Assembly (NCBI GenBank): GCA_002449575.1
Contig: DJXC01000228.1
Coordinates: 1-25,430, forward strand
From: Ruminococcus sp. UBA7014
GTDB taxonomy: Bacteria > Bacillota > Clostridia > Oscillospirales > Ruminococcaceae
DNA length: 25,430 bases
Direction: 5' to 3'
Below the pieces are notes generated by a model. It had not been told where the DNA came from. It worked only from the letters and a program-made list of their open reading frames with translations, and searched no databases. This document shows positions 6,424-14,709 of this stretch, piece by piece (position 1 is the stretch's first letter; each line of letters opens with the position of its first letter). Position numbers and translations under genes: made by a program.

Positions 6424-6729
6424 ATGAGTATGGATAAAATTAACCGTTCTGAACGTACCATTCAGATTTCTGATGATGTTCTCCGGCAGGTTGCCGCACT
6501 CTCTGCCGGAGATGTACCGGACGTTTCGGCAGTGGAAGCCCCTGTCAGAATTACAAATCTTGGCGGCGCAGTTTCTGCTGAAGTCCGGATTTTCGTCAAG
6601 AACGGCAGCCGGGCATCGGCAGTCGCTGCCCGTGTACAGCAGACTGTCAAGCAGAGTATTCAGGATATGACCGGAGTCACCGCCGTACATGTCCATGTCG
6701 AAATCAGCGGTATGCAGGAGGAAGTATGA
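6424..6729 (+). CDS. Asp23/Gls24 family envelope stress protein
   Basis: 101-residue cytosolic protein of the Asp23 family (YqhY/YloU type), whose members are linked to envelope stress and lipid homeostasis. The family features are the strand-helix pattern with ERTIQISDDVLRQVA, PVRITNLGGAVSAEVRIFVK and a C-terminal VTAVHVHVEISGM. AAAGGA lies about 10 bp upstream of ATG 6424; ATG 6430 is also in frame. It sits directly before nusB, the usual place in Firmicutes, and overlaps it by ATGA (6726-6729). Confidence 0.92.
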   Translation: MSMDKINRSERTIQISDDVLRQVAALSAGDVPDVSAVEAPVRITNLGGAVSAEVRIFVKNGSRASAVAARVQQTVKQSIQDMTGVTAVHVHVEISGMQEEV

Positions 6730-7130
6730 AAGCAAGTCAGTACAGAGAAAATGCATTTTTAATCCTGTTTGAAGCTTCTTTCCGGAACGATTCTCCGGAA
6801 CAGCTCTTTCAGCTTGCCGAAGAAGTCGGCGAAATCAAACTGACAGATAAAAGCCGCAGTCTTGTAACAGGCGTTCTGTCCCAGACAGAAGAACTGGACA
6901 GTATTATCAGTTCTTACAGCCGGAAACGTGCCTTGCACCGTATCGCCAGAACAGACCTGATTCTGCTGCGTATGGCTCTTTATGAACTTCGGCAGTATCC
7001 GGAACAGCCTGCCGGTATTGCCGTCAGTGAAGCTGTCCGCCTGGCAGAAGTCTATGCCTCTCCGGAAGATACGGCTTTTATTAACGGGGTACTCGGAAAT
7101 TATATCCGCACAGAAGGAAAAGCAGAATGA
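6726..7130 (+). CDS. nusB: Transcription antitermination factor NusB
   Basis: 134-residue all-helical protein that works with NusE (S10) on boxA RNA in rRNA antitermination. Recognisable segments are the N-terminal YRENAFLILFEASF, the central RIARTDLILLRMALYEL, and the C-terminal GIAVSEAVRLAEVYASPED followed by FINGVLGNY, all typical of NusB. Coupled upstream to asp23 and downstream to the TsaD-like gene by ATGA overlaps, so it belongs to one transcription unit from the promoter at 6353. Confidence 0.96.
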   Translation: MKASQYRENAFLILFEASFRNDSPEQLFQLAEEVGEIKLTDKSRSLVTGVLSQTEELDSIISSYSRKRALHRIARTDLILLRMALYELRQYPEQPAGIAVSEAVRLAEVYASPEDTAFINGVLGNYIRTEGKAE

Positions 7131-8068
7131 GTGTGTTTCTGGGGCTGGATACCAGCAATTATACAACATCGGCAGCAATATATGATACAGAAACCGGAGA
7201 GATAGTACAGGCAAAAAAGCTGCTGCCGGTCAAACCCGGTGAAAAGGGACTCCGGCAGAGTGATGCTGTGTTTCATCATACTGTACAGCTTCCGGAAGTA
7301 CTGGCAGAACTGCAACTTCCGGCACTTTCCGGAATCGGTGTTTCTGTCAGACCACGGAATACAGAAGGCTCATATATGCCGTGTTTTCTCTGCGGAGAGG
7401 GGACAGCAAAGATGCTGGGACAGGCATTGCAGATACCAGTTTATCAGACAAGCCATCAGACAGGGCATATTTTGGCGGCATTATATGCAGCGAAGAAACT
7501 GGACTGGAAGAACCGGGAATTTCTGGCATTTCATGTCAGCGGCGGCACAACGGATTGTGTGCTGTGTCAGCCGGAGCAAGAAAATCTGTTACAGATTCGT
7601 CCGGTATCGTCTTCTCTCGACCTGAAAGCCGGACAGTTGATTGACCGGGTAGGACTGCTGCTGGGGTTACAGTTTCCCTGCGGTGCAGCACTGGAAGCAC
7701 TGGCAATGCAAAGTCAGAAACATTTCCAGTATAAGCCCGTCATGAAAGGGTTAAACTGCTGTCTCTCCGGACTGGAAAATCAGTGTGCCGCTATGCGGAA
7801 CAATCCGGAAATGACAAAAGAAGATATTGCAAAATTCTGTCTTTCTGCAATCGCAGACGTACTCCTAACTATGACAGAAACAGCTCTGGAAGCATATCCG
7901 GAAATTCCGGTACTCTATGCCGGAGGTGTCATGTCCGACAGGTATCTTCAGAATATGCTGAAAACGGCTGTTTCCGGAGAAACGGCATTTGCTGCACCCG
8001 ACTATTCCTGCGATAATGCCGCCGGAACAGCGGTATATGCTGCTTTGTGCCATGTTGACCATCACTGA
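7127..8068 (+). CDS. TsaD/Kae1-like protein of the peptidase M22 family (tRNA t6A-type paralogue)
   Basis: 313-residue protein with the ASKHA ATPase fold of TsaD/Kae1. Visible motifs: LGLDTSNYTTS at the N-terminus (phosphate loop), SHQTGHILAALYA (about 110-122) with the metal-binding His pair HxxxH, HVSGGTTDCVL (about 134-144) in the TsaD position SGGHT, and a C-terminal CDNAAGTAVYAAL like the TsaD DNAAM segment. It is shorter than and divergent from genuine TsaD (about 340 residues), so it is probably a paralogue fixed at this locus in clostridia, not the essential t6A enzyme. Its activity is unknown. It overlaps nusB by ATGA and the xseA start by 17 bp. Confidence 0.85.
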   Translation: MSVFLGLDTSNYTTSAAIYDTETGEIVQAKKLLPVKPGEKGLRQSDAVFHHTVQLPEVLAELQLPALSGIGVSVRPRNTEGSYMPCFLCGEGTAKMLGQALQIPVYQTSHQTGHILAALYAAKKLDWKNREFLAFHVSGGTTDCVLCQPEQENLLQIRPVSSSLDLKAGQLIDRVGLLLGLQFPCGAALEALAMQSQKHFQYKPVMKGLNCCLSGLENQCAAMRNNPEMTKEDIAKFCLSAIADVLLTMTETALEAYPEIPVLYAGGVMSDRYLQNMLKTAVSGETAFAAPDYSCDNAAGTAVYAALCHVDHH

Positions 8069-9878
8069 ACTGAACCGGCAGGCAGAAAGCCTTATCCGGC
8101 AGAACCGGAAATTACAGCTTCTTCTGACAGAGGGCGAAATTGCCAATCTGCACCGGGAAGACTCCGGACATCTCTTTTTTTCTCTCCGTGATGAGAAAAG
8201 TGCTGTCCGTGCGGTAATGTTTGCCCATCTGGCAGAACGTCTGCGTTTTCAGCCAGAAAACGGCTTGCAGGTCATTGCTGCCGCCAATGCGGATTTCTAT
8301 CCGGTTTCAGGGACGTTTCAGCTCCGTGTGACAGATATGTTATTACAGGGTATCGGCACGGTACAGCGTGGTTTTCTCCGGAAAGAACAAGAACTGCAAA
8401 AAGAAGGCATTCTTTCTGCTTCCGGGAAAAAGCCGCTTCCGGAAAATCCCCGTAAAATCGGCATCATCACGTCAGCACAGGGCGCAGCATTACAGGATAT
8501 TCTGCATATCCTGAAACGGCGGTCACCACTGGCAGAAACAGTAATTTTTCCGGTACATGTACAGGGAATTTATGCCGAAGCGGAAATTTGTCAGGCACTG
8601 AAAGCCGCTGATTCTCAGCAGTTAGACGTTCTGATTCTGGGACGGGGCGGCGGTTCAGCAGAAGATTTAGCTATATTTAATGCTGAATCCGTTGTGAGGA
8701 CGGTCAGCGCATGTCATACCCCTGTCATTTCAGCAGTAGGACACGAAACAGATGTGACATTGACTGATAAAGCGGCGGACTTGCGGGCATCTACACCGTC
8801 AGCGGCAGCAGAACTTGCAACAAGTCCGCATTTCCCGGAAATGCAGACACTTTCCGGAGAACGGCTGTTTTCTGTCCGTCAGATACCGGCGGACGGCATT
8901 TTCAGAATCATTCTGCCCGACGGCAGTGTTACCGTCAGGGCATTTTATCAAGAGAGGAAATTTATCATGAACGATAACGAGAAACTTCGGCAGTACGCTG
9001 TCCGGACAGAACAAAAGCTTGCTTCTGTCGTGGACGGTCTTTCCGTTCAGGCACAGCAGCGGCAGATGACAGCAGATTCGCTGTTTCATGCCATGCGCCA
9101 TTCCCTGACCGCCGGCGGAAAACGCATTCGTCCGGCTTTGATTTACGCATTCTGTGAACTCTGCGGCTCTGCACCGGAAAAAGCAGATGCGGCAGCGGCA
9201 GCAATGGAAATGACACATACATCTTCTTTAATTTTTGATGACCTTCCGGCAATGGACAATGATGATTTCCGGAGAGGAAAGCCGTCCTGTCACAAGGCAT
9301 TCGGCGAAGCAACAGCAATGCTTGCCGGAATTGGCTTAATCTGCGCACCGTTTCAGATAATCGCCGAAGACAATGCCCTCACACCGGAACAGAAAACAAA
9401 ACTGATACAGATTCTTGCCACAGAAGAAGGCACTGCCGGTATGGTAGGCGGTCAGATGCTGGATATGCTGTTTGAAACGGCTGGCACGGTGACTGCGGAA
9501 CAACTGGAAATGATGTGTCTTGGCAAAACAGGCGCATTGATGAAAGCCTCCTGTCAGATGGGGATTATCTGCGGCGGCGGTTCTGCAGAACAGGTGGAAG
9601 CTGCCGGAAATTACGGTCTGGCGACAGGACTTGCTTTTCAGATGGTTGATGATATTCTGGATGTGACAAGCACTTCTGAACAGCTCGGCAAACCCGTGGG
9701 AAGCGATGCCGAAGAAGGAAAACAGACCTTTGTTACACTGCTTGGCATTGCACAGGCAAAGAACCGTGCCGCAGAACTGACGGCAAAGGCACATACTGCG
9801 CTTGACAAATTTCCGGAATCTGAAACTCGTGCATTTCTGCATTCCCTGACAGATGCCTTGCTTGTCCGGGTACAGTAA
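8052..9878 (+). CDS. xseA: Exonuclease VII large subunit XseA, stalk deleted, reading in frame into IspA
   Basis: One uninterrupted frame of 608 residues. Residues 1-105 are the OB-fold domain (MLTITELNRQ, LLTEGEIANLH, SGHLFFSLRDE). Residues 106-257 are the nuclease core with IGIITSAQGAALQDI, LGRGGGSAEDL, ISAVGHETDVTLTD and ADLRASTPSAAAELA, so catalytic motifs look intact. XseA is normally 400-450 residues. Here the roughly 130-170-residue coiled-coil stalk is missing: residue 257 is followed after a short linker by RLFSVRQIPADGIFRIILPDG, which matches the terminal beta strands of XseA. There is no stop before the IspA methionine at 306 (8967), and xseB, normally between the two genes, is absent. 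The N-terminal start is at 8052; upstream in-frame ATGs lie in the TsaD-like gene. A bifunctional fusion or two products from two starts are both possible. Confidence 0.85.
   Translation: MLTITELNRQAESLIRQNRKLQLLLTEGEIANLHREDSGHLFFSLRDEKSAVRAVMFAHLAERLRFQPENGLQVIAAANADFYPVSGTFQLRVTDMLLQGIGTVQRGFLRKEQELQKEGILSASGKKPLPENPRKIGIITSAQGAALQDILHILKRRSPLAETVIFPVHVQGIYAEAEICQALKAADSQQLDVLILGRGGGSAEDLAIFNAESVVRTVSACHTPVISAVGHETDVTLTDKAADLRASTPSAAAELATSPHFPEMQTLSGERLFSVRQIPADGIFRIILPDGSVTVRAFYQERKFIMNDNEKLRQYAVRTEQKLASVVDGLSVQAQQRQMTADSLFHAMRHSLTAGGKRIRPALIYAFCELCGSAPEKADAAAAAMEMTHTSSLIFDDLPAMDNDDFRRGKPSCHKAFGEATAMLAGIGLICAPFQIIAEDNALTPEQKTKLIQILATEEGTAGMVGGQMLDMLFETAGTVTAEQLEMMCLGKTGALMKASCQMGIICGGGSAEQVEAAGNYGLATGLAFQMVDDILDVTSTSEQLGKPVGSDAEEGKQTFVTLLGIAQAKNRAAELTAKAHTALDKFPESETRAFLHSLTDALLVRVQ
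8967..9878 (+). CDS. ispA: Polyprenyl diphosphate synthase (farnesyl/geranylgeranyl type) IspA
   Basis: Chain-elongating trans-prenyltransferase making FPP or GGPP from IPP and DMAPP. It occupies the 3' half of the xseA frame but has its own ribosome site (AGAGAGGAAA, 8951-8960) and ATG 8967, so independent translation of 303 residues is likely. Motifs: GGKRIRPAL (50-58), first Asp-rich motif DDLPAMDNDD (91-100) followed by FRRGKPSCHKAFGEA, GGQMLDML (161-168), second Asp-rich motif DDILD (228-232). The usual GDAL after the first Asp motif reads GIGL here (121-124), replacing a widely conserved Asp. Neighbouring dxs supplies the MEP pathway upstream of this reaction. Confidence 0.93.
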   Translation: MNDNEKLRQYAVRTEQKLASVVDGLSVQAQQRQMTADSLFHAMRHSLTAGGKRIRPALIYAFCELCGSAPEKADAAAAAMEMTHTSSLIFDDLPAMDNDDFRRGKPSCHKAFGEATAMLAGIGLICAPFQIIAEDNALTPEQKTKLIQILATEEGTAGMVGGQMLDMLFETAGTVTAEQLEMMCLGKTGALMKASCQMGIICGGGSAEQVEAAGNYGLATGLAFQMVDDILDVTSTSEQLGKPVGSDAEEGKQTFVTLLGIAQAKNRAAELTAKAHTALDKFPESETRAFLHSLTDALLVRVQ

Positions 9879-9901
9879 TTCTAATAGAAAAGAGAGCAGA
9901 C

Positions 9902-10333
9902 ATGATATATAATCCGATTTTGTGCGCCGGCATTCTGGGATGGGGTGCGGCGCAGGTCATCAAGTTTATTTTATTTCTCGTACAGAACAAGTCTATGAAG
10001 CTGGAGCGGCTTTACGGTTCGGGTGGAATGCCAAGTTCTCATTCCTCCATGGTCTGTGCCACGCTGATTTCCACAGGCAGGTCATCAGGCTGGAATTCAG
10101 CAGCATTTGCCATTATGTTTGTCATTGCAGCGATTATCATGTATGATGCTGCTAACGTGCGCCTTGAAGCCGGAAAACATGCCAAACAGCTGAATGAAAT
10201 CATGGAAAAGCTGTTTTCACAGGACGGCGAAGCCAGAGAAACCCAGTTTAAAGAACTGCTGGGACATACACCGCTGCAAGTGGTCTGCGGTGCAATTTTA
10301 GGAATTTTCATCGGTGCGGTTATGCCGCTCTGA
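9902..10333 (+). CDS. Divergent PAP2 family membrane protein (DUF212/YuiD type)
   Basis: 143-residue integral membrane protein with three to four hydrophobic segments. It carries the divergent-PAP2 signature: GSGGMPSSHSSMVCAT (about 39-54) and YDAANVRLEAGKHAKQLNE (about 81-99), ending with GHTPLQVVCGAILGI. The family is distantly related to acid phosphatases that act on lipid phosphates. Its place between ispA and dxs suggests a role with polyprenyl phosphates, but that is inference from context. The ribosome site is weak (AGAGAG). Confidence 0.9.
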   Translation: MIYNPILCAGILGWGAAQVIKFILFLVQNKSMKLERLYGSGGMPSSHSSMVCATLISTGRSSGWNSAAFAIMFVIAAIIMYDAANVRLEAGKHAKQLNEIMEKLFSQDGEARETQFKELLGHTPLQVVCGAILGIFIGAVMPL

Positions 10334-10360
10334 AATATCATAACAAGTAGTGATAAATCT

Positions 10361-12253
10361 ATGAATACAGCAAATCAGGAAAACCGGGAAATTCAGCTGA
10401 AAGACCTGAATCTGCCGGAAGATTTAAAAAAACTGAATTTTTATCAGTGCCGGAAACTGGCAAAGGAAATCCGTTCGCTGTTGATTCGTGTGATTTCGCA
10501 TAACGGCGGACATCTTGCCTCAAATCTGGGGACGGTAGAACTGACAATGGCATTGCATCGTGTATTCGAGTCACCGAAGGATAAAATTATCTGGGACGTG
10601 GGACATCAGTGCTATACACATAAGATTCTGACCGGACGGGCGGACAGGTTTTCCACCATCCGGAAGGAAAACGGCATTTCCGGTTTCCCGAAACCAGATG
10701 AATCTGTTCATGACAGTTTTATCAGCGGACACAGCAGTACCTCAATTTCTGTTGCCTGCGGCATTGCCGAAGCTATGCGCATGAAAGGAGATTTACAGCA
10801 TCATGTGATTGCAGTGATTGGTGACGGCGCATTAACAGGCGGTATGGCATTCGAGGGGCTGAACAACGGCGGCAAGAAGAAAATGGAAAATCTGATTGTT
10901 ATCCTGAATGATAATAATATGTCAATTTCCGGAAATGTAGGGGCAGTATCAGGCTATCTGCGTTCTATCCGGGAAAGTGAAAGCTATGTCCGCAAAAAGC
11001 AGCAACTGGAAAAGAATCTGCTGAATACGCCCGGAGTCGGCACACATGCAGTGCGGGTGCTGAAAAAGACAAAAGACAGCTTCAAGCGTGTCATGTTCCA
11101 GCAGGCGACCATGTTCGAGCAGTTCGGCTTTGTTTATTTAGGACCAGTAGACGGGCATAATATGCAGGAACTGGAAGAAGTACTCCGCACGGCAAAACGC
11201 TATCATGCGCCTGTGTTTATTCATGTCAAGACTGTGAAGGGGAGAGGGTATCTTCCGGCAGAGAAAAATCCGAGTTTATTTCATGGTGTACCGAAATTTG
11301 ATATTATGACCGGAAATCCGGAAGTTTCCGGAAATGGTTGTTATTCTGACATGTTCGGGAAGGAACTCACAGAACTCGCCAGACAGGACAAGCGTATCTG
11401 TGCGATTACAGCGGCGATGACGTTCGGGACGGGGCTGCAATATTTTCAGCAGCAGTTTCCGGAACGGTTTTATGATGTTGGTATTGCCGAACAACATGCT
11501 GTTACATTTTCAGCAGGGCTTGCTGCTGCCGGAATGATTCCGGTATTTGCGGTGTATTCGACATTTTTACAGAGAGCCTATGACCAGCTTCTGCATGACG
11601 TGGCAATCGGGAAGCTGCATGTTGTACTCGGCATAGACCGTGCCGGGATTGTCGGCGAAGATGGGGAAACACATCAGGGAACTTTTGATGTTCCTATGCT
11701 GACTTCCATTCCGGGAGCGGTCATTTATTCGCCGTCCTGCTATGAAGAGCTGCGGCTGTGCATGAGACGTGCCATTCAGGAAGATACCGGGCTGACGGCT
11801 GTCCGCTATCCAAGAGGCAATGACAAGGATATGACCTATCCGAAAGAACATCTGAATACAGAATATATGCTGACAGAATCCGGAAAAGAGATACTGCTGA
11901 TTTCTTATGGCAGAATTTATCAGGCACTTTGGGAAGCACACTGTACCTGTGAAAAAAGCGGTTATCAGACGAGTCTGTTAAAGCTGACCAGAATTTTCCC
12001 TGTGATGGAAGAACTGGTGGAAAAAGCATTGTCTTACCGGATTGTGATGTTCTTCGAAGAAAGCAGCGGTTACGGTGGTATTTCAACCATATTCGGCTCA
12101 CTGCTGGCACAGTACGGGTTCAAGGGCAGATACGTCCGTGTTTCAGCGGATTGTTTTCTGAAACAGGCATCTGTTCCGGCATTGCTGGAAAAGTCAGAAC
12201 TTTCCGCACATGCGGTCTGTCGGTATATTTATGCTTATGGGAACAAGGATTGA
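10361..12253 (+). CDS. dxs: 1-deoxy-D-xylulose-5-phosphate synthase
   Basis: Thiamine-diphosphate enzyme condensing pyruvate and glyceraldehyde 3-phosphate, the first step of the MEP isoprenoid pathway; also feeds thiamine and pyridoxal synthesis. 630 residues, full length. Visible motifs: SHNGGHLASNLG (46-57), DVGHQCYTHK (79-88), ThDP motif GDGALTGGMAFEGLNN (154-169) ending at LNDNNMSIS (182-190), catalytic Glu in DVGIAEQHAV (372-381), and DRAGIVGEDGETHQG (426-440). The transketolase C-terminal domain follows. The Shine-Dalgarno before ATG 10361 is poor. The 3' end overlaps the tlyA start by 17 bp. Confidence 0.98.
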   Translation: MNTANQENREIQLKDLNLPEDLKKLNFYQCRKLAKEIRSLLIRVISHNGGHLASNLGTVELTMALHRVFESPKDKIIWDVGHQCYTHKILTGRADRFSTIRKENGISGFPKPDESVHDSFISGHSSTSISVACGIAEAMRMKGDLQHHVIAVIGDGALTGGMAFEGLNNGGKKKMENLIVILNDNNMSISGNVGAVSGYLRSIRESESYVRKKQQLEKNLLNTPGVGTHAVRVLKKTKDSFKRVMFQQATMFEQFGFVYLGPVDGHNMQELEEVLRTAKRYHAPVFIHVKTVKGRGYLPAEKNPSLFHGVPKFDIMTGNPEVSGNGCYSDMFGKELTELARQDKRICAITAAMTFGTGLQYFQQQFPERFYDVGIAEQHAVTFSAGLAAAGMIPVFAVYSTFLQRAYDQLLHDVAIGKLHVVLGIDRAGIVGEDGETHQGTFDVPMLTSIPGAVIYSPSCYEELRLCMRRAIQEDTGLTAVRYPRGNDKDMTYPKEHLNTEYMLTESGKEILLISYGRIYQALWEAHCTCEKSGYQTSLLKLTRIFPVMEELVEKALSYRIVMFFEESSGYGGISTIFGSLLAQYGFKGRYVRVSADCFLKQASVPALLEKSELSAHAVCRYIYAYGNKD

Positions 12254-12968
12254 TATTGCCCTGACTGAACGGCAGCTCTGTCAGAGTCGTTCACGGGCGA
12301 AACTGCTGATTACAGAAGGAAAAGTGCTGCTGAACGGGCAGCCATGCAAAAAAGCTTCTGTACTTGTTTCTGACAGTGACAGGCTTGAAGTGGAAGATTT
12401 ACCGTTTGTCGGCAGGGGAGGGCTGAAACTGGAAGGCGCACTGACGACATTTCCGGCATCTCCGAAGGGAAAAGTCTGTCTGGATATTGGCGCATCAACA
12501 GGAGGATTCACAGACTGTATGCTACGGCACGGAGCGAAACTGGTCTATGCTATTGATGTCGGTCACGGACAGTTAGCTGAAAGTCTGAAAAATCATCCCT
12601 GTGTAAGAAATCTGGAAAATACAGATATCCGGCAGATGAAAGTTTCGGATTTTGAAAGCCGTCCGGCATTTTGCAGTATTGACGTTTCTTTTATTTCGCT
12701 GAAACTGGTGCTGCCGTCAGCATATTTGCTGCTGGCAGATGCTGCTGAATGTATTGCTTTAGTCAAGCCGCAGTTTGAAGCCGGAAAAAAAGCCCTGAAT
12801 AAGCAGGGGATTGTCCGGTCGGAAAAAATACGGAAACAGGTACTTTCTGAAATTTCAGCCTTTGCCGTGCAGACGGGCTTCCGTGTGATGGGGGCATGTG
12901 AATCACCGATAGCCGGCGGCAGCGGCAATCTTGAATATTTATTATATCTCTGTAAGGAACAGTCATGA
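12237..12968 (+). CDS. tlyA: TlyA family rRNA 2'-O-methyltransferase (hemolysin A-like)
   Basis: SAM-dependent ribose methyltransferase of ribosomal RNA (the family modifies 16S C1409 and 23S C1920 in mycobacteria). It has 243 residues from ATG 12237, chosen because TlyA proteins start with R(L/I)D; further in-frame ATGs at 12231 and 12210 exist. N-terminal S4 RNA-binding domain about 3-60 (SRSRAKLLITEGKVLLNGQ), then an FtsJ-type methyltransferase with the SAM loop LDIGASTGGFTDCM. The KDKE set appears present: Lys in GRGGLKLEG, Asp in SIDVSFISLK, Lys in ALVKPQFEAGK, Glu in GSGNLEYLL. It overlaps the next gene by ATGA. Confidence 0.95.
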   Translation: MGTRIDIALTERQLCQSRSRAKLLITEGKVLLNGQPCKKASVLVSDSDRLEVEDLPFVGRGGLKLEGALTTFPASPKGKVCLDIGASTGGFTDCMLRHGAKLVYAIDVGHGQLAESLKNHPCVRNLENTDIRQMKVSDFESRPAFCSIDVSFISLKLVLPSAYLLLADAAECIALVKPQFEAGKKALNKQGIVRSEKIRKQVLSEISAFAVQTGFRVMGACESPIAGGSGNLEYLLYLCKEQS

Positions 12969-13795
12969 ATAAAAAGAAGATTAAATTAATCATATTATTT
13001 ATTTCTCTGATTTTGATTCTGCCGGGACTTGACCAGAGGCTGCTTATCCGGAAGTATACGCTTGAAAGCGATAAAATCAGCAATCCTGTCCGGATTGTCG
13101 TATTGTCGGATTTGCATTCGTGCAGATACGGAAAGAATCAGGAAAAACTGCTGATTGCCATAGCAGAGCAGAATCCGGATATTCTCGCCCTGACAGGTGA
13201 TATTTTCGATGACCAGCTTCCGGATGAAAATACAGAAACTGTGCTTGCAGAAATTTCGGAAAAATATACCTGCTATTATGTGACAGGCAATCACGAGGGC
13301 TGGTGTCCGAAAGAAAAATTTCTCCGGAATATGGAATTTCTGAAAACACATCAGATACCAGTACTTTCCGGAACGGCAGAAACACTTGCAGTCAACGGAC
13401 AGAAACTGTATCTCGGCGGAATTGACGACCCGGACAGTATGGCATATTCCGAAAACAAAAATGCAACAGAACAGCAGATGAAGTTAATCAGTGAAGCTGT
13501 TCCGGAAGGGGAATATAGCATTCTGCTGTCACACCGTCCGGAGCTGTTTCCAGAATATAAAAACCTGAATTTTGATTTAGTCCTGTGCGGACATGCACAC
13601 GGCGGACAATGGCGGATTCCGGGTATCCTGAACGGGCTTTATGCGCCGAATCAGGGCTTGTTCCCGAAGTTCGCCGGAGGAGAATATCAGGAAAACCATG
13701 TCACAATGATTGTCAGCCGGGGACTTGCCAGAGAATCGACAAAACTGCCCCGGTTCTATAACCGCCCGGAACTCGTTGTGATTGATTTGCAGTAA
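12965..13795 (+). CDS. Membrane-anchored calcineurin-like metallophosphoesterase (YkuE-like)
   Basis: 276-residue phosphoesterase with one N-terminal transmembrane anchor (about 5-21). All metal-site blocks are visible: VLSDLHSCRYGKN, LTGDIFDDQ, YVTGNHE, LLSHRP and CGHAHGGQW, in the family order and spacing. Related proteins act on phospholipid or lipid-A-type substrates at the cell surface; the actual substrate here is unknown. The GLFPKFAGGEY and RGLARES segments near the C-terminus are typical of the YkuE/YpbG branch. It starts at ATGA overlap with tlyA, and nadK follows after 15 bp. Confidence 0.92.
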   Translation: MNKKKIKLIILFISLILILPGLDQRLLIRKYTLESDKISNPVRIVVLSDLHSCRYGKNQEKLLIAIAEQNPDILALTGDIFDDQLPDENTETVLAEISEKYTCYYVTGNHEGWCPKEKFLRNMEFLKTHQIPVLSGTAETLAVNGQKLYLGGIDDPDSMAYSENKNATEQQMKLISEAVPEGEYSILLSHRPELFPEYKNLNFDLVLCGHAHGGQWRIPGILNGLYAPNQGLFPKFAGGEYQENHVTMIVSRGLARESTKLPRFYNRPELVVIDLQ

Positions 13796-13810
13796 AGTGA
13801 GTGAGAAAAC

Positions 13811-14683
13811 ATGCTGAATTTTGTCATCTATCCGAATTTTCAAAAGCCGAATGCGCTGCCCTGTGCGCTGGAAGTCTGTCAGAGACTGCATGACCTCGGC
13901 GGCACAGTCCGGACAGATAATGCTTATCAGGAAGCATTTTCAGGACTGAAATTTGTAAAATACGGATATTTTCCGCTTCTGACACAGGAAGCTGATATTG
14001 TCATTGCCATTGGCGGTGACGGGACAATGCTCCGTTGTGCCAGACAGATGATTGGTTCATCTGCACGGCTTCTGGGCATTAATACAGGACATCTGGGATT
14101 TATGGCTGGTCTGGAAACAACACAGCTTGATGAACTGGAAAAATTATTCCACGGCGAATATTTCCGTTCGGACAGAATGCTTCTGGAAGCAGTGCTGCAT
14201 CAGGACGGCAAGCAAATCCGGTTTCACGCTCTGAATGATATTGTTGTTTCCGGTCTGTACGGAAAAGTGTTTTCATTCTCGGTCATGGCGGATAATGCAC
14301 TTGTAGGGCAGTACCGTGCTGATGGTGTTGTCTGTAGTACGCCGACAGGTTCAACAGCCTATGCACTTTCAGCAGGAGGTCCATTAATGGAACCGGAACT
14401 TTCTTGTATTGAAGTTACACTGATTTGTCCGCATTCGCTGTTTAACCGTCCGTTGTTACTATCTTCTGAAAGAACAATCACCATCCGGCACACTGCCGAA
14501 GATACAAGACATATCTGCATGAGTGCGGACGGAGAAAATCCAGTGCTGTTTCATGCGGAAGATACCCTTGAAATCCGGAAATCCCGTGAATCCGTTGCTT
14601 TTATCAGCATGAAGAACAGCGGATTTTTTGATTCTGTGAATCAGAAACTGATGCAGTCACTCAAAGGCTTTTCCGAAACATAA
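13811..14683 (+). CDS. nadK: NAD kinase
   Basis: ATP/polyphosphate-dependent NAD+ phosphorylation, the sole route to NADP+. 290 residues with the Rossmann-like N-terminal domain and the hallmark blocks IAIGGDGTMLR (about 59-69), INTGHLGFMAG (about 89-99), and CSTPTGSTAYALSAGGP (about 176-192), which forms the NAD site. The position between tlyA and argR is the standard order in clostridia. The ribosome site (GAGTGAG) is modest. Confidence 0.97.
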   Translation: MLNFVIYPNFQKPNALPCALEVCQRLHDLGGTVRTDNAYQEAFSGLKFVKYGYFPLLTQEADIVIAIGGDGTMLRCARQMIGSSARLLGINTGHLGFMAGLETTQLDELEKLFHGEYFRSDRMLLEAVLHQDGKQIRFHALNDIVVSGLYGKVFSFSVMADNALVGQYRADGVVCSTPTGSTAYALSAGGPLMEPELSCIEVTLICPHSLFNRPLLLSSERTITIRHTAEDTRHICMSADGENPVLFHAEDTLEIRKSRESVAFISMKNSGFFDSVNQKLMQSLKGFSET

Positions 14684-14709
14684 AAATTTTAGCCAAAGGA
14701 TGTTGTGTT

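Noticed and set aside
7127..8068. Annotation as the genuine tsaD or a glycoprotease
   Set aside because: Motifs are TsaD-like but the protein is shorter and divergent and sits away from tsaB/tsaE; peptidase activity of this family is not supported.
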